Position numbers and translations under genes: made by a program. Shown piece by piece: positions 39,700-52,088 of a DNA stretch of 64,000 nt. The stretch is from the NCBI RefSeq assembly GCF_954871325.1, contig NC_088779.1:28754869-28818868 (forward strand). Reading direction: 5' to 3'. The notes below the pieces were generated by a model. That model was not told the origin of the DNA. It saw only the letters and a list, made by a program, of their open reading frames with translations, and ran no database searches. Each line of letters starts with the position of its first letter. Position 1 is the stretch's first letter. Origin of the DNA: Gordionus sp. m RMFG-2023. Its lineage: Eukaryota > Nematomorpha > Gordioida > Chordodea > Parachordodidae.

Positions 39700-41620
39700 A
39701 ACTAAATGTTTACCGTCGTTATATAGATATTTATAAAATTCCTGGCATGACGTATTATATATTTGTTTAACCATTAGCTCGGCCTCAAGCAATCCGATTT
39801 CTCTCCTTTTTCCAGGCAGTCCTCATCATGCTAAAAATGCGCTCTGATAAGGTATTAGAATGAGGTAAGGAGAAGACATACTCGCATATTTTATCCAAGC
39901 ATGGGGATTTATCGTTATTATGAAATAATTCTACCCATTTCTCCTCTGCTTTTAGACCATCTAACTAAGTATTTTGGCGTAACATAAAAAATAGAGAGAA
40001 TTACAATATCATCAAACAAGACATTAATGTCTTTCGGTATTTTTAATATATTTATTAAATTATAAAAACCATCAATTGATGGTTTCTGTTCCAAAGTCAT
40101 AATATTTATACATTTGTATGACGGGATCTCTCAAATCCCATGGAGGAGGGGCCAACTTTTGGTATGGACTATCCTGTATTGACCCCTTGGCCCCATCCAA
40201 CCACGCCATCAACATCCTTGACCAGAAGGAACAACTTAAAATTTCTAAATACACAGAAATAATGAACGATCATTGCTTCATCCCAATCATATCAACCACT
40301 CTTGGCACCTTCGGCAAACTCGCCTTAGCATTTTTCAAAAACTTAGGATCACAAATCAGCAAACTCTCAGAAGAACCACGAGAGGGTTTTTTTCTTCGTC
40401 AACGATTATCCATCGCGATTCTCAAAGCTAATTATATCAGTTTCAATGGTAGTCTTCTAGCCAAAGAGCTATCCTAGACAACACTTACGTCCCTTTTTCA
40501 TTTTTGTTTCCCTGCGTCACACCATCTCCGTTCTTTTTTTTAATAGTATTATTATATATTTTTCAAACATTTTTAAATATATTAAAACATAAAATATTAT
40601 ATTTTAGTTTTTTTTAATACTTTATATTATTTATTATTTGAAAATTGAAAATTAGAGTTATTAAAATCAAATTTTGATTGTAAATATTCTAAAATTGTCT
40701 TAATAAAAATATCTGCTTCATATAAAAATGTATTAATTAGAGTTTTATTTAAATATTTTAATATAATATTTTTAGCAATAGCGCTACAAAATTTATTATC
40801 AATTTTTATTTGTAGAGATATACAGAGCTGTAACATGATTCTGTGAATTTTTTTTAATAAAGAATATTCTGATTGCAACTTAATATTAACTGCATGAAAT
40901 AGATTTCCTACATGTGAAACGAATCCCAAATATGCTTCTGCCATTTCATACTCGAAAAAATTTTTCAAAAATTTAGGACAGCTTTTAAAGGTTTGTAAAA
41001 TTTTAAAATTCTATCGATGGCAGGTATTAATGATAACCACCTGATAGGTATATATCGCAATAACTCACACCATTCCAAGTCAGACCACTTCACCAACTCT
41101 TCTAATTCATTAACTCTTTTAGTTGATGAACTAAATTCGTTAAAACATTTCATCACAATTATTTTGACATCCACAGATAGTACATTCATTGCCTTCTTGC
41201 AAGAATTATGTAGTATATGGCATATACAGCCAATTGGTATTAATTCATTATTGTGCTGCCCCAATTCGGTAACTTTGGTTTTTGCCAAAATTTACAGAGG
41301 CATTACCAGAACAGAAAGCTGACATGTAAATCATTGATAACCATGAATCAGCTATATTTACCATTATGTGGCTAGCTACATTGTTGGATTTTTCACTATC
41401 TTAGGAAAAAATAACAGTTTTATTGAAATGTTCTTATTCTTGTTGAAATAGCGAAGGATCGAGGGAAATGCTTTAATATTTCCCTTATTAGAAGCATCTG
41501 TTAGAATTGTATATAGATGCCCATCTTTCAAATCTTCTAGAATTGACCTCTAGGATTCAGATACTAAAACACTTGTGATAGCCTTGCTTATTTTTGTTCT
41601 GCCACAAGACCCTGCTTATA
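39700..41620 (-). mobile_element. hAT-like transposon copy B, split by a LINE tail
   Basis: Minus strand, from high to low positions. SWRSILEDLKDGHLYTILTD near 41560-41480. Then 40965-41288, VTELGQHNNELIPIGCICHI ... RWLSLIPAIDRILKFYKPLK. Then 40627-40968, FEYEMAEAYLGFVSHVGNLF and onward. After the LINE piece at 40112-40620 comes a C-terminal part at 39780-40085 (CEYVFSLPHSNTLSERIFSM), the hAT dimerisation motif. CICHILHN and RWLSL are conserved in hAT-like transposases. Stops and frame changes make it inactive. Its N-terminal side abuts the galactosyltransferase relic at 41625. Confidence 0.62.
40112..40620 (+). mobile_element. LINE tail fragment inserted in hAT copy B
   Basis: An open frame from 40118 to 40477 reads ANFWYGLSCIDPLAPSN, then CFIPIISTTLGTFGKLAL, then FFLRQRLSIAILKANYISF-N and a stop at 40477. 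This is the same C-terminal region as at 3890-4206. A short AT-rich 3' tail follows to about 40620. Opposite-strand transposase sequence resumes on both sides, so this LINE copy landed in the transposon. It is severely 5'-truncated, as is usual for target-primed reverse transcription. Confidence 0.65.
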
Positions 41621-42100
41621 TAGGGGACAAACTTATTAAACCGGATATGCAGGCAACTTATCTAATAAGCTCGATTTTAGGAAATACATCTTTATGACGC
41701 AAGTTGATGAGATAACAGCATTTGGAAGCACATTAGTCAGGATTGACTGTTCCAAAACAAACATTATTTGTTCCAGTACTTTATGTTAAATAAGATATTG
41801 ATAGTATATAATTATGAAAATCTTTTACCTAACTTATTATTGAACCACATTAATTACAACAAAAAAAAAATGAATTATTTACAGAGGTAATTCCTAGAGC
41901 TTGGCATTAATTCATAACATTTACATTCCTATCATTGGAACCTCTTATAATCTTAACTATTTATTCCCTCAATCTAGAAAAAGATTCGTTTTGAATTTAC
42001 GTGGATAGCAAAATTCATTTTTGCTTTTAATGATTAAGCATCAACAACGATGAATTAAAATTAATTTTGATTTAAATAAATTACTTGGAAATTTTAAATG
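41620..42100 (+). pseudogene. 3' relic of a beta-1,3-galactosyltransferase copy
   Basis: 41625-41710 aligns with the last codons of the intact gene at 44640-44720 (ACCGG, AATATATCT-like, then AGGAAATACATCTTTATGACGC versus AGAAAATACATATTTATGACGC). 41890-42085 aligns with the downstream flank found at 45200-45350 and 56680-56870 (TCATTGGAACCTC, then GGATAGCAAAATTCATTTTT). Everything 5' of the last 30 codons is gone or replaced by hAT copy B. It shows a third member of the duplicated gene once stood here. Confidence 0.6.
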
Positions 42101-43376
42101 TCCTTAAAATTATTGAAAGATCAATTTGTGTCTACTATATGTACTTAAAAAAAATAATTTTTCCAGAGTTTTTAGAAAAATAATCTTCAGAATTTTTTTG
42201 AGATAGAAACTTATAAATTTTTTCTTTATTTTTTATGCATGAAAATTACAAAATATTTGGGTTTTTTAAGGTAAAATTTGATCGTAAAAACCTTTCTTTT
42301 AAAATTTTTATTTAAAAAAAAAATTAGTTTCTATATTTCTTTTCATCAACAAAATTATGCATATATTACCATTGAACATTTAATTATTAAACTGATTTTA
42401 ATTTAATTCATTTAAATTGTCATATCTAGTGGATTAGATAGACTTTTGCCGTAGGATGTCCCTAGATACAAGAATGTATAAATAAATACATTTTTTTTTT
42501 AAAAAGGAAGGTGAGATTAGAAAAACTTAGATTTTCGATACAAACACAGAAGGATATTTAGATATTAAAACCTATTCATCTTCGGTCAAAAATTAATATT
42601 ATTATGAATGTATTTTAAAGTATATGTATTTTTTTGGAAGTCCTGCTGCATCCGCAACATCTATTTTTAAAATAATAACCTCCTTGTTTACAGGAACTGG
42701 GAGAAAATGGAGAAGTAAATAGTAATCATAATCTTCCATATTTGAGGAGGAGATAAATATTAGGCTCCTATACGGGGGGGGATTGCTGGATGGAGGTGTA
42801 AAACTTGGCGGATGAAAAATCATTTGGAAGTAACTGCCAATTAGACAAAGAAGAATATAATAATCTGAAATGAATTTTTTCTTAAACCTGAAGTGAGGCC
42901 TAAGTGTCATGTCACCACAATAGACACAGTGAGGGCCATAGTTTAATATATGCACACACTATATATACCACACAAATTCCGGCTTTTGTCCATATATAAT
43001 AATCCCACTAGCCAATGAGAGCCCGACGCGATAAATCTGAGCTAGCATTATACAGTTTTATTATTATTAAGATTTTTAAATTTTTTTTTTCTTGTCAAAA
43101 AATTTAGATTTTAATTTTTGAATCGAATCGAATCTAATCTGCGACAGTTTTCTTTTTTTCTTATCGAGTTCGGTTTTTAGATCTGATAACCGGTTTTATA
43201 AAATATTACTATCCGGGCTTGCCGGCTGTTCTAATCGTTTTTTTGCTAATAAATGGAATTGTACAAAATTTTAACAAACAGATTTGCAAAGTAAATTTCT
43301 ACAAAAATATCAAAATATATTAAAAGAACATTTTTTTAAAAAATGAGGCCGCAAAAAATTTATTTATATTTAATGG
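42101..43376. other. intergenic stretch with one unassigned open frame
   Basis: 42602-42955 (minus) reads PPSFTPPSSNPPPYRSLIFI, then MEDYDYYLLLHFLP, and ends YFKIHS-stop. It could be a last exon with a PPxY motif, but a second frame over the same bases also looks coding-like up to a C run, so I cannot decide. 43120-43240 is GC-richer with CCGG words and may be a MITE scrap. Nothing else was seen. Confidence 0.3.
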
Positions 43377-43601
43377 CTTTTCACGGTTTATTTAAAATTA
43401 AATCATTTCAAACAAACTACAAAAATTGTTGACCAAATATTGAAAAATTGAAATTATTGGTGACCTTGATATAAAGATAACAGGTTACGAATATATGTAT
43501 TTTCAAAAATTTAATCAAGAAAAAATAATTGTTCATAAATAATTTTTTAACACCATTTTAATTATGTGTTTTTTTTTGTATTTCTCACTTTACAGGTATT
43601 G

Positions 43602-44780
43602 ATGGTTACTTTCCGGGTATTTAAAAATGTAAAATGGTCATCTAGATATTTAATAATTATCTGTATCTTCATTGTCATCATTTATTATGATAGTCAAGAC
43701 GACTTTTTATTGAGCAAAGTTTTTACCGATTATCCAGATCAAACGTGGAATATTACCATGCGCAATTTTTCTCTATTTAAATCGGAGATTCGGTTTACGG
43801 CGGTGCCTTCCACTGATTTATTTCTAACAAATATGCTAAAAAATGATGAAAGAGATTGTTGTGCCGGAAATTGTACATCCATATACATTTTAGCACTGAT
43901 AATTTCCTCATGGAACAATTTTAGAATTCGCGAAGTCATCAGAGACACCTGGGAATTTAATGGCAATATATCCGTAAAGAATAGAACCCATTATTTAAGG
44001 CACGTTTTTATTGTTGGTCAGGCCCCTTACAACTCTTCTTTATCTGAACAAGAAAATATTTCATCACAATTAAAGTTGGAATCGGAAATCGGGTTATTCC
44101 AAGACATTTTGAAGATCAACATCATGGATACTTATGCTAATTTAACTTACAAAACAATGTCTGGCATCACGTTCGCCCTAATGCGTGGCATTCAAAATAA
44201 GATTTCTCCCTTATTTAAATCGTCCTGCTTCAAAAGGTATTTGCTAAAAATTGATGACGATACTTTGCCAAATCTTGCCTCCTTGATCGAAACCTTACTA
44301 AATTACCATGAAAATTTAAGTATACCTAACCTATCCATGTCTCAACAAGCCTCAATCACTTCCCCGGTTTTTATATGCAATGTCGTTCAGCACTGGCTTC
44401 CTGTAAGGAATTCTAGGCAGAAAAACTTCCTGTCCAGCTTAGATTACCCGCCCAGAGAACTGCCCCCATTTTGTCCCGGTTCAGCTTACCTTTTAAGTTA
44501 TCATTTACCTACTTTGGAAGATATGTGCATTATGTCGCGATTTACAAATTACATAGCTAATGAGGACGTTTATGTAACTGGACTGCTGTCTCAGCTGCTC
44601 AATATATCTATGGTTAACATAGGGCATGCCTATTATACCGGTAACTATCCAGTTAACATATCTAGAATGCTAGATTATAGAAAATACATATTTATGACGC
44701 ACATTCATGAGACAAATGTTTTTATCGATTTATGGAATCGCACAGTACCAGAAATACACAGGACATATCTCGAGTTGTGA
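43602..44780 (+). CDS. beta-1,3-galactosyltransferase (GT31), intact
   Basis: GT31 enzymes transfer galactose or a related sugar from a UDP-sugar in beta-1,3 linkage onto glycoproteins or glycolipids in the Golgi lumen. I start at the ATG at 43602 (MVTFRVFKNVKW), because a splice acceptor (TTTACAG) lies 6 bases upstream, suggesting a 5'-UTR intron. An earlier ATG at 43566 is less likely. The 392-residue product has a short cytoplasmic end, a signal anchor at about 16-29 (YLIIICIFIVIIYY) and a lumenal domain with all family motifs. These are IREVIRDTW near 109-117, the KIDDDT metal site (D218-D220), PPFCPGSAYLLS near 290-301, and EDVYVTGLL near 321. Many N-x-S/T sequons are present. No intron interrupts the coding part. 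Acceptor sugar cannot be told from sequence. Confidence 0.9.
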   Translation: MVTFRVFKNVKWSSRYLIIICIFIVIIYYDSQDDFLLSKVFTDYPDQTWNITMRNFSLFKSEIRFTAVPSTDLFLTNMLKNDERDCCAGNCTSIYILALIISSWNNFRIREVIRDTWEFNGNISVKNRTHYLRHVFIVGQAPYNSSLSEQENISSQLKLESEIGLFQDILKINIMDTYANLTYKTMSGITFALMRGIQNKISPLFKSSCFKRYLLKIDDDTLPNLASLIETLLNYHENLSIPNLSMSQQASITSPVFICNVVQHWLPVRNSRQKNFLSSLDYPPRELPPFCPGSAYLLSYHLPTLEDMCIMSRFTNYIANEDVYVTGLLSQLLNISMVNIGHAYYTGNYPVNISRMLDYRKYIFMTHIHETNVFIDLWNRTVPEIHRTYLEL

Positions 44781-44799
44781 TATGAAATCAGTGGGGATT

Positions 44800-45065
44800 A
44801 AGAATCTTTTGATTTTAAATCAATTTTCGTAGGCCATTTTTAAAATTTTTAATTTTATTCCAGCACGGGTAGAGTACTTACCCTATAAATATCAGACAAT
44901 TTTCGATATAAATTTAGTTGTTTGAAATTAACAACAGTAAGCGAACTCTATTAGATACTGAAATACATATTGTGCGTCAAATCAAATTTTTTAGAATTTA
45001 TGGCCTTTAACAACTTATTTAAGATCGAAAGACATCCCAATACGACATATATGCCAATATATACA
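44800..45065. repeat. palindromic MITE in the galactosyltransferase 3' flank
   Basis: GATTTTAAATC and CCAGCACGGGTAGAGTACTT, then TACTGAAATACATAT and AATCAAATTTTTTAGAATTT, follow the plan of the units at 14785-15425. It ends with the shared ATCCCAATACGACATATAT. The duplicate copy carries it at 56270-56625, so it was present before the gene duplicated. Confidence 0.6.
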
Positions 45066-45607
45066 CTTGATGTTGAATATGAATAGTATATATATATATA
45101 TAAATATTGAAACATTTTGCCTTAAATTATTATATACATCATTAATTACAAAATAAAAAATAAAATTTACACTAGCCACTCACAGAGGAATTCCCTAGAT
45201 TTTAAGCATGAGCTTGATCTTAAATAATTTCTAATACATTGTTCAACATTTATATTCCAATGATTGGAAACCTCTAATTCAAAATATTTAATTCCTAAAT
45301 TTAAAAAGATTAGTTTTTGACTTGGATAGCAAATTCATTTTTTTGTTTGTTTGTAATAACAAAAGAATATTAAACCAATACAAATTTATTGAACATAATT
45401 TTAAAACGATTTTGATTGGCATATTTAATTAGTTTTCGTTGTGACAGATATTTGTTCATAAAATAAAACTTCTTTATATATAAATATTCTAATTATATTT
45501 TAAAAAATCATATATTATTCCATTTTTTATCCATGATTCAAGTGTCATTAAAGATTGAACCATCTTTGGATTCATTCTATCGCTTTTTTGTTATTTCATT
45601 AGTAGCT

Positions 45608-45822
45608 TTAGAGATCTGTCCACATGTTATAGATGTAGCCTGCTGTGGGAGATAGTTCATTGCTATACTGGCTAGAATTGGAAATCGATATTGATTCTCT
45701 TCCTACCAATGATAGATAGCTTTGGATTTCATAAATATCATATTTCTCTGCTTTCTCCGATGCTCCAGTCCCCATGAGCCTATTACTGCCTATTCTCTCT
45801 CTCCATCCCTCAAGGATATTTT
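45608..45822 (-). CDS. candidate terminal exon of an unrecognised gene
   Basis: After an acceptor (ATATTTAG) at 45823, the minus strand is open for 70 codons: NILEGWRERIGSNRLMGTGA ... YDIYEIQSYLSLVGRES ... ELSPTAGYIYNMWTDL-stop. Amino-acid usage is balanced and unlike random AT-rich translation. There is no upstream exon that I can join to it before the retrotransposon at 46189. It could be the 3' exon of a gene whose other exons lie beyond the insertion, or the end of an unfamiliar mobile element. Confidence 0.35.
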
Positions 45823-46183
45823 CTAAATATATTGATTTATTATTTAAATAAATATTTTTATATACTTTATTTCCCCTTTATGCAACTTGATAAAGTGCTA
45901 GTATATTTTTCATATATTTGTTTAAATGGAACAAAATTTTTAGGAATATTTAATAAATTATACATGTGATTCTAAATAAAAAGAAATTTTGTAATATATT
46001 ATAAAGAAAATAACTTTTCTTTAAAAATTCTGGGGTCTAATAGATAACCAATATAGGACTCCATATTTAAAAATTTATGAATGTAAGCTATTATCATTTT
46101 TTAGCGACTTTCATTGCAAAAGGCACATAAATTAAAGAGAGGAAAAAATTAGAAGCCAAAGTACTTCTAATGTGAGTTTGTAT

Positions 46184-46188
46184 GTTTT
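46184..46188. repeat. 5-bp target-site duplication of the Gypsy element
   Basis: GTTTT precedes the 5' LTR and is repeated at 52281-52285 after the 3' LTR. Confidence 0.85.
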
Positions 46189-46379
46189 TGTTGATTGATT
46201 TAAATTTGAATATTATTTATTTTATATGTTGATTGATTTAAATTTGAATATTATTTATTTTTATATTTAAGTTGTTCAATTAACTTTTAAAATATATATA
46301 TATATAATTTTGTGGATGAAAGAGAAGAATAATAAAATAGTTAAAATAAGTTTTACAATTTTTAATATTACAATTTACA
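46189..46379 (+). repeat. 5' LTR of the Gypsy element
   Basis: 191 bp, beginning TGTTGATTG and ending ATTTACA, with the canonical TG...CA ends. Inside is a direct repeat (GATTGATTTAAATTTGAATA twice). This is unusually short for a Gypsy LTR. It is almost identical to 52089-52280. Confidence 0.92.
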
Positions 46380-49300
46380 TGGTGCCCCGGTTACGGTGGT
46401 ACGTTTTTCATTTTAAATTAAATTTAAATGATAAAAGTTTTAAAAGAAAAATTTAAAAAATATCCTTACCTTGAATTCTTATGTTAAAAATAAAAAGTAA
46501 ACGAAATACTTATCAAATTCGTCGTTCGATATGGGAGATGTTAAAGGAAAAATAAAATTTTTTGACTTTTCTTTTCGATAGTCAAAATTTTATCCAAATT
46601 TACAAATTTATAAAAAGGTAAAAAAAAAATATATATATATATAAAAAAAATATAAAAGAGTATATATATACAAATATAAAAAAATATTTTTCATAAAAAT
46701 AATGTTTTGTTTTAAAACGTATGATATACCTCAACACGTTATTATTGATGATATGTTAAATGTAATGGGAATTAAAGAATTTTCTTATATACGTGATAAT
46801 AGGACAAACGAAATTGTTTTTTATTTTAAATCTTTACGTAAAATGATTAATGCATTTATGTGTCTTAATGGCAAACCATATATTCTAGATGACAATAATT
46901 TTATTTTTATATTTTGTAAAATTATTGATTATTAAATTTAAATATCTTTATGCTTTAGATATTTGACATTATATTTATAGAAAATTTTCTCTATAAATTT
47001 ACGTAATATTTAACTTATAGAATGTCAATAAATTTTTTCTAAAAACTTAGTCACGAATTAGTATTAAATTTTTCAAAGACAAATTATATTGAAGCTTAGT
47101 GGATCAAATCCTCTTTACGAATTCGAATTAGAATTTTTATAGATAAACTATTAAAACTTAGTGGACCATATTCTCTTGATTAAAATTAAAATTTTTAGAC
47201 AACTTAAATTTGATTTTAATGAACGACAATGTTTTGCTTTTACGATTTTAAATATTGAAAGTTTACTTTACTCAAATAAAATTATATAATGGACGAAAAA
47301 TTAACTCTTACACACACTCAATATGTTCCTAAATTTCCCAAGTTATCAGGAAAATTATCTGAGACTTACCTTAACTTAATAGAAACATACTTTGAAGGAC
47401 ATATTGAGTCAGACTCATCTAAAATTAGGACACTACTATGCAGCTTACCAATTGAGATTGTAGACCAAGTTACGTCGATATGTTCTAAAGCACAGTTAAA
47501 AGACTTTAATATTGTTTTTGGTAAATTAAACTGTTAATTCCAAGTGAGGACATTAATGTAAATATAAAGAACTTTAATTTAACGGTACAAGGTGCCGAGG
47601 AGTCCTTCCATACTTTTTATTTTAGAATTTCAAAACTTCATAAAAAATGCGATTTTGATAACGATACAAGAATGATTGAGAAATTAATAACTTGTTCTTT
47701 AAATGATAATATTAGAAGGAAGTTAAATAAACATAAGCACGAAGGTTTAGATAAGATGATGAAATTAGGAGTGGAGTTAGATGGCAGCAATATTAAACCA
47801 GACGTTAGCGATACAAATTATGTAGATAATGATAAAAAATTGGATAAAAATAAAAAGTTTTACAATTTAAACATGGATAAAATACCATGCAAAAGTACTT
47901 TTAGTAATAATGAGAATAATTCTAATGATTATGAACGTAATAATTTTAAAGAAAATAATTTTAATTATAATGGACGTAACATTCATAAGGAAAATTTTGA
48001 TTTTAAGAAGAGGAATTATAATGATTTTAGGCCTAATTATAGTGCTAGCCGAAACTATCAAAACAATATTTTTCGAGACAGTGAGGGTAACTCTAGAAAT
48101 TTTCGTAATAACCAATCTTCGAATAACAATTCAAACTATTACGGAAGAAACTCCATGTAGCACAACAACAATAATGCAAACAATTATAATAGAAACAATG
48201 CCTGGCAATACAATAACAATTCAAACAATTATGGTAGAGGTACTTGGCAAAACAATAATTATAATGGGAGAAACAATTCCTGGTCTTACAACAATCAAAG
48301 AAATCAGAGTCAATATAATAATCGATATGGTTATCAATATCAATCCTATAATAACAACAATAATGGAGAAAATAATGCGTGGAAAAATTATAATCAAAAT
48401 ATTAATCAAAGAAAACCATTACAATATAATGACGTGATCAAAGTAACATCAATTGTAACATGAACATTGAAGAGATTGTTGAAGAAAAATATAACCCTAC
48501 ACAAAATAATAATGGTAGTGATTTTAATATCAACAATTTAACTGAGTTTAAACTTAATGATAATGCGTTCATGACCACTTTAAAAGTAAATGATGCTGTT
48601 GTTACTATGCAGGTTGATACGGGATCCAAGTTTACAATTATACCTCATGAAATGGCTAAACAAATAGGTATTAAAGATCTTAAAAAGTCCACTCTACAAC
48701 TTTCAGCTTATGATGGAAACTTAATCAAGATTATTGGCGTCACTCAAGTTAAAGTAACCTACGAAGGTATCACCAAACACTTGCAAGCCGTGATCGTTAA
48801 ATCTAATAAAAATGCGTTATTGGGAGGTATGTGGATTAATGCCTTTAGTAATATTTTGAACAAATTTATAGCAAACATTGATACCAACTATGAAGATGAA
48901 ATAAAGAAATTAATAAAAGATTGCGAATCTAAACTGACTAAAAAACCGATCAATAAAGGGAATGTCAAAATATATCTACGTAACGACGCCAAACCGAAAA
49001 TCATACCACCTAGACGGTTACCTTATTCAAAGATAGACGCTGTTACTAGAGAACTTATGAGATGGATAGGAGATGGAATCATTGAGCCTGTAACAGATGT
49101 CCGATAGGCAAGTCCGATAACCGCTGTCTACAAGGATAATGGGAGCGTTAGGGTTTGCGCCGACTTCAAAGACACTGTCAACCCAGCCCTTGAGGACTTC
49201 AGATACCCACTTCCAAGAATAAATGACCTTATCGCTAAGCTCAAGGAAGGGAAGAAGTTCACCAAGATAGATTTCAAGGATGCGTTCCTACAAATTCCCA

Positions 49301-52088
49301 TTGATGAAACCTGCAGAGACATATTAACTATATCTACACACAGGGGGTACTACCGGTTTACCAGACTTCCTTTTGGGTTAAAGACTTCATCTGCGATTTT
49401 TCAACAAATTATGGATCAAATTTTTAGTGACATGAAAGATGTCATATTTTATATTGATGATCTACTAATTACGGGAAGTAGTGACGAAGTTCATTTCAAC
49501 AACATAAAGAAGGTTTTTGAAAGAATACTATCTCATGGTTTAGTGCCTAATTTTGCAAAAAGCTTATTTTTCAAAAAAAGTCTAAGGTTCTTAGGACACG
49601 ACATCGACGCCAAGGGGATCCACGCCAACCATGACAAGATCGAGGCGATCGTTAAAATGCCGGAACCAAAATCAGCCGCGGAATTGTCAACGTTTCTAGG
49701 TATGGCCGGGTACTACAGAAAATTTTTGAACAACTTCGCTGAAATAGCTGATCCTTTATACAAAATTGTTAACAAAGAAAAATGGGAGTGGAATTTAGAA
49801 CACTCCAAAAGTTTTGATGATCTAAAGACATTGATTAGTCTTCCTCCAGCTTTGACGTACTTTAATCCTGAACTACCTATCGGAATTGCGACTGATGCAT
49901 CTAAAAGAGGTTTAGGAGCTGTTTTGTTTCACACTGAAAAAGATGGCAAAGAAAAACCGATAGCTTTTGCATCAAGAACTTTAGCAAAATCTGAAACAAA
50001 CTATACCAATATTGAGCGTGAAGCTTTGGCCATTATGTTTGCTATCAAGAGATTTCAAGAATACTTGATAGGGACTAAGTTCACTATTATAACGGATCAC
50101 AAGCCGCTAATCCATATTTTACCAAAGGGCTCAAAGATAATAGCACCATGTCATTAATGTTACAGAAGTGGAGTATAATTTTGGGGGGTTACGACTTTAA
50201 CATCAGATATAAAGCTGGTAAATACAATGTTGTTCCCGATTGCCTCTCAAGACTACCACAAGTAATTGATGATGACGTTATTGATGATATCGCGATTATA
50301 AATGACTTTGGCGATATACCTCTTAGTTTTGACCGAATACGTGATGAAACATCCAAAGATTTTGAATTATCTCAAGTTATGAATGATATAAGAAATAATG
50401 TGCCTATCCAAAATAAAATTTATGAAAATATTGAACAAGAACTAAGTATCATTAAAGATTGTCTGTACAAAAGCGACAAAATAATAATTCCGTCAAGTCT
50501 GAGAAAGAACATACTGAAGGCGTTACACGAAGGTCATTTGGGAGCAGGTAAAATTAAATCCTTAGCCAAAGATCGTATGTGGTGGTCTGGTATGGTCAAC
50601 GACATTGATTTGGAAGTCAAAAGTTGCGATGATTGTAATATTTATCATGACAATCCAAAGAAAATACAAAATCCATGCAGCAACTAAACCATTTGAAAGG
50701 ATACACATAGATTATGCGGGTCCGTTTTTTACAAAGAATTGGTTAATAATCGTTGATGCTTACAGTAAATTTCCGATTATAGTTCCGGTAAAGAGTATTA
50801 CGACTGAATTCACGTTAAAGGAAATTTATAAAACTATTTCACTATTTGGTATACCTGAAACCATATTTCACGAGCAAAGATTTTGAAAAATTTTGTAGCA
50901 ATTATGGTATAAAACATGTACTAACGTCGGCCTACCATCAGCAATCTAATGGACAAGCTGAACGTATGGTGAGAACATTTAAAGCTCATATGAAAAGAAA
51001 CATAAAGATTGGCTTAGAAACTGCGCTGGACAGATTTTTGTTCAACTATAGAAACACGCCGAATGACACTACGGGAGTTACACCGTCCAAAAGAATGTTT
51101 AACCGCGACATTAGAATAAAGTGGGATTTATTAAAACCTTTGGAGGACAAAGTTGGTGAAGTCTTCATGTCGTTACCACGAAATCGAACTTTTAATAGAG
51201 GAGACTATGTTTGGTATAAGAAACAGGGTGATGATACGTGGTGCAAAGGCAGCATCAAGCTTAAAGAGAGTAACACCATGTTTCAAGTTTATACTGATAA
51301 AGGGATAGTAAGTAGGCATATTGATCAGTTAAGGAAAAGAGAATGTTACAATAGTTTAAAATTTTATGAAATTGACCCTAAAAATTCCTCTAAGGGGGGA
51401 AGTGTGGACACAAAGAATGAGATTAAGATACCAATTACTAGACCAATAAGAATTAAAAATAAACCTGATTACTTAAAAGATTACGTGCTTAAAATTTAAA
51501 TATAAAACGCAAAAAATATAAAACGCTAAAAATATAAAACGCATAAAAGGCTAAAACTATAAAACGCTATGATTAACTTAACACCTAAAAAATAGTATAA
51601 TAATCATCATGATTTATCATTCCTTATTTTGGATTTTATTCCTTATTCCTTAAATTATCATTCCTTATTACATATTGTTCCGAAATTCAAAATTTTATTC
51701 GTGCATTTGATTTGATCAACTATTCCAAATTATATATTCCGATTTATTCCAAATTCCAATATTCAACTGGATTAATTATGAAACATGATAATAACAATTT
51801 TGAGAAATGTGAACAACATACGATAAGGATATCAAACCAACGATAACGTTCAAAGATTTTATCAAACCTACGCAATTGATTCAAGTCTACAATAAACGTA
51901 CAAACTCACGCAACTCTAATAAACGATTTTATCAAACCTACGTGATAGAATCAAGCCTACGAGAACATTTGAGACTTATGCGCTAACCAAGATTAAACCG
52001 AGTACAATCGAAACAGGAAAAACTTCTAGGACAACAAGCTCTCGATGACTGCTGAGAAGAAGCTTCGTTGTTTGTAGAAGAGGGGGAA

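Larger units (their letters stand above)
43377..45350 (+). repeat. segmental duplication, copy 1
   Basis: This segment and 54890-56870 are homologous from CTTTTCACGGTTTATTTAAA at the left, through the galactosyltransferase gene, to the GGATAGCAAATTCATTTTT region at the right. Upstream flank and 5' gene half are nearly identical. The 3' half and downstream flank are clearly more diverged, with indels. Both copies contain the palindromic MITE just after the gene. Confidence 0.9.

Noticed and set aside
42602-42955. 117-residue minus-strand frame with Pro-rich part
   Set aside because: Two frames look equally coding-like around a C run, and no homologous domain or splice partner was found.
43739-43966. 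Minus-strand frame, repeated at 55257-55487
   Set aside because: It is antisense to the galactosyltransferase; it recurs only because the gene was duplicated.
48221-48409. Membrane-protein-like frame on the minus strand
   Set aside because: Ile-rich translation of the antisense of AAT-rich codons; an artefact of base composition.
47867-48437. Long overlapping frames rich in Ile and Thr on both strands
   Set aside because: These are shadow frames of the Asn-rich low-complexity part of the Gypsy gag region.
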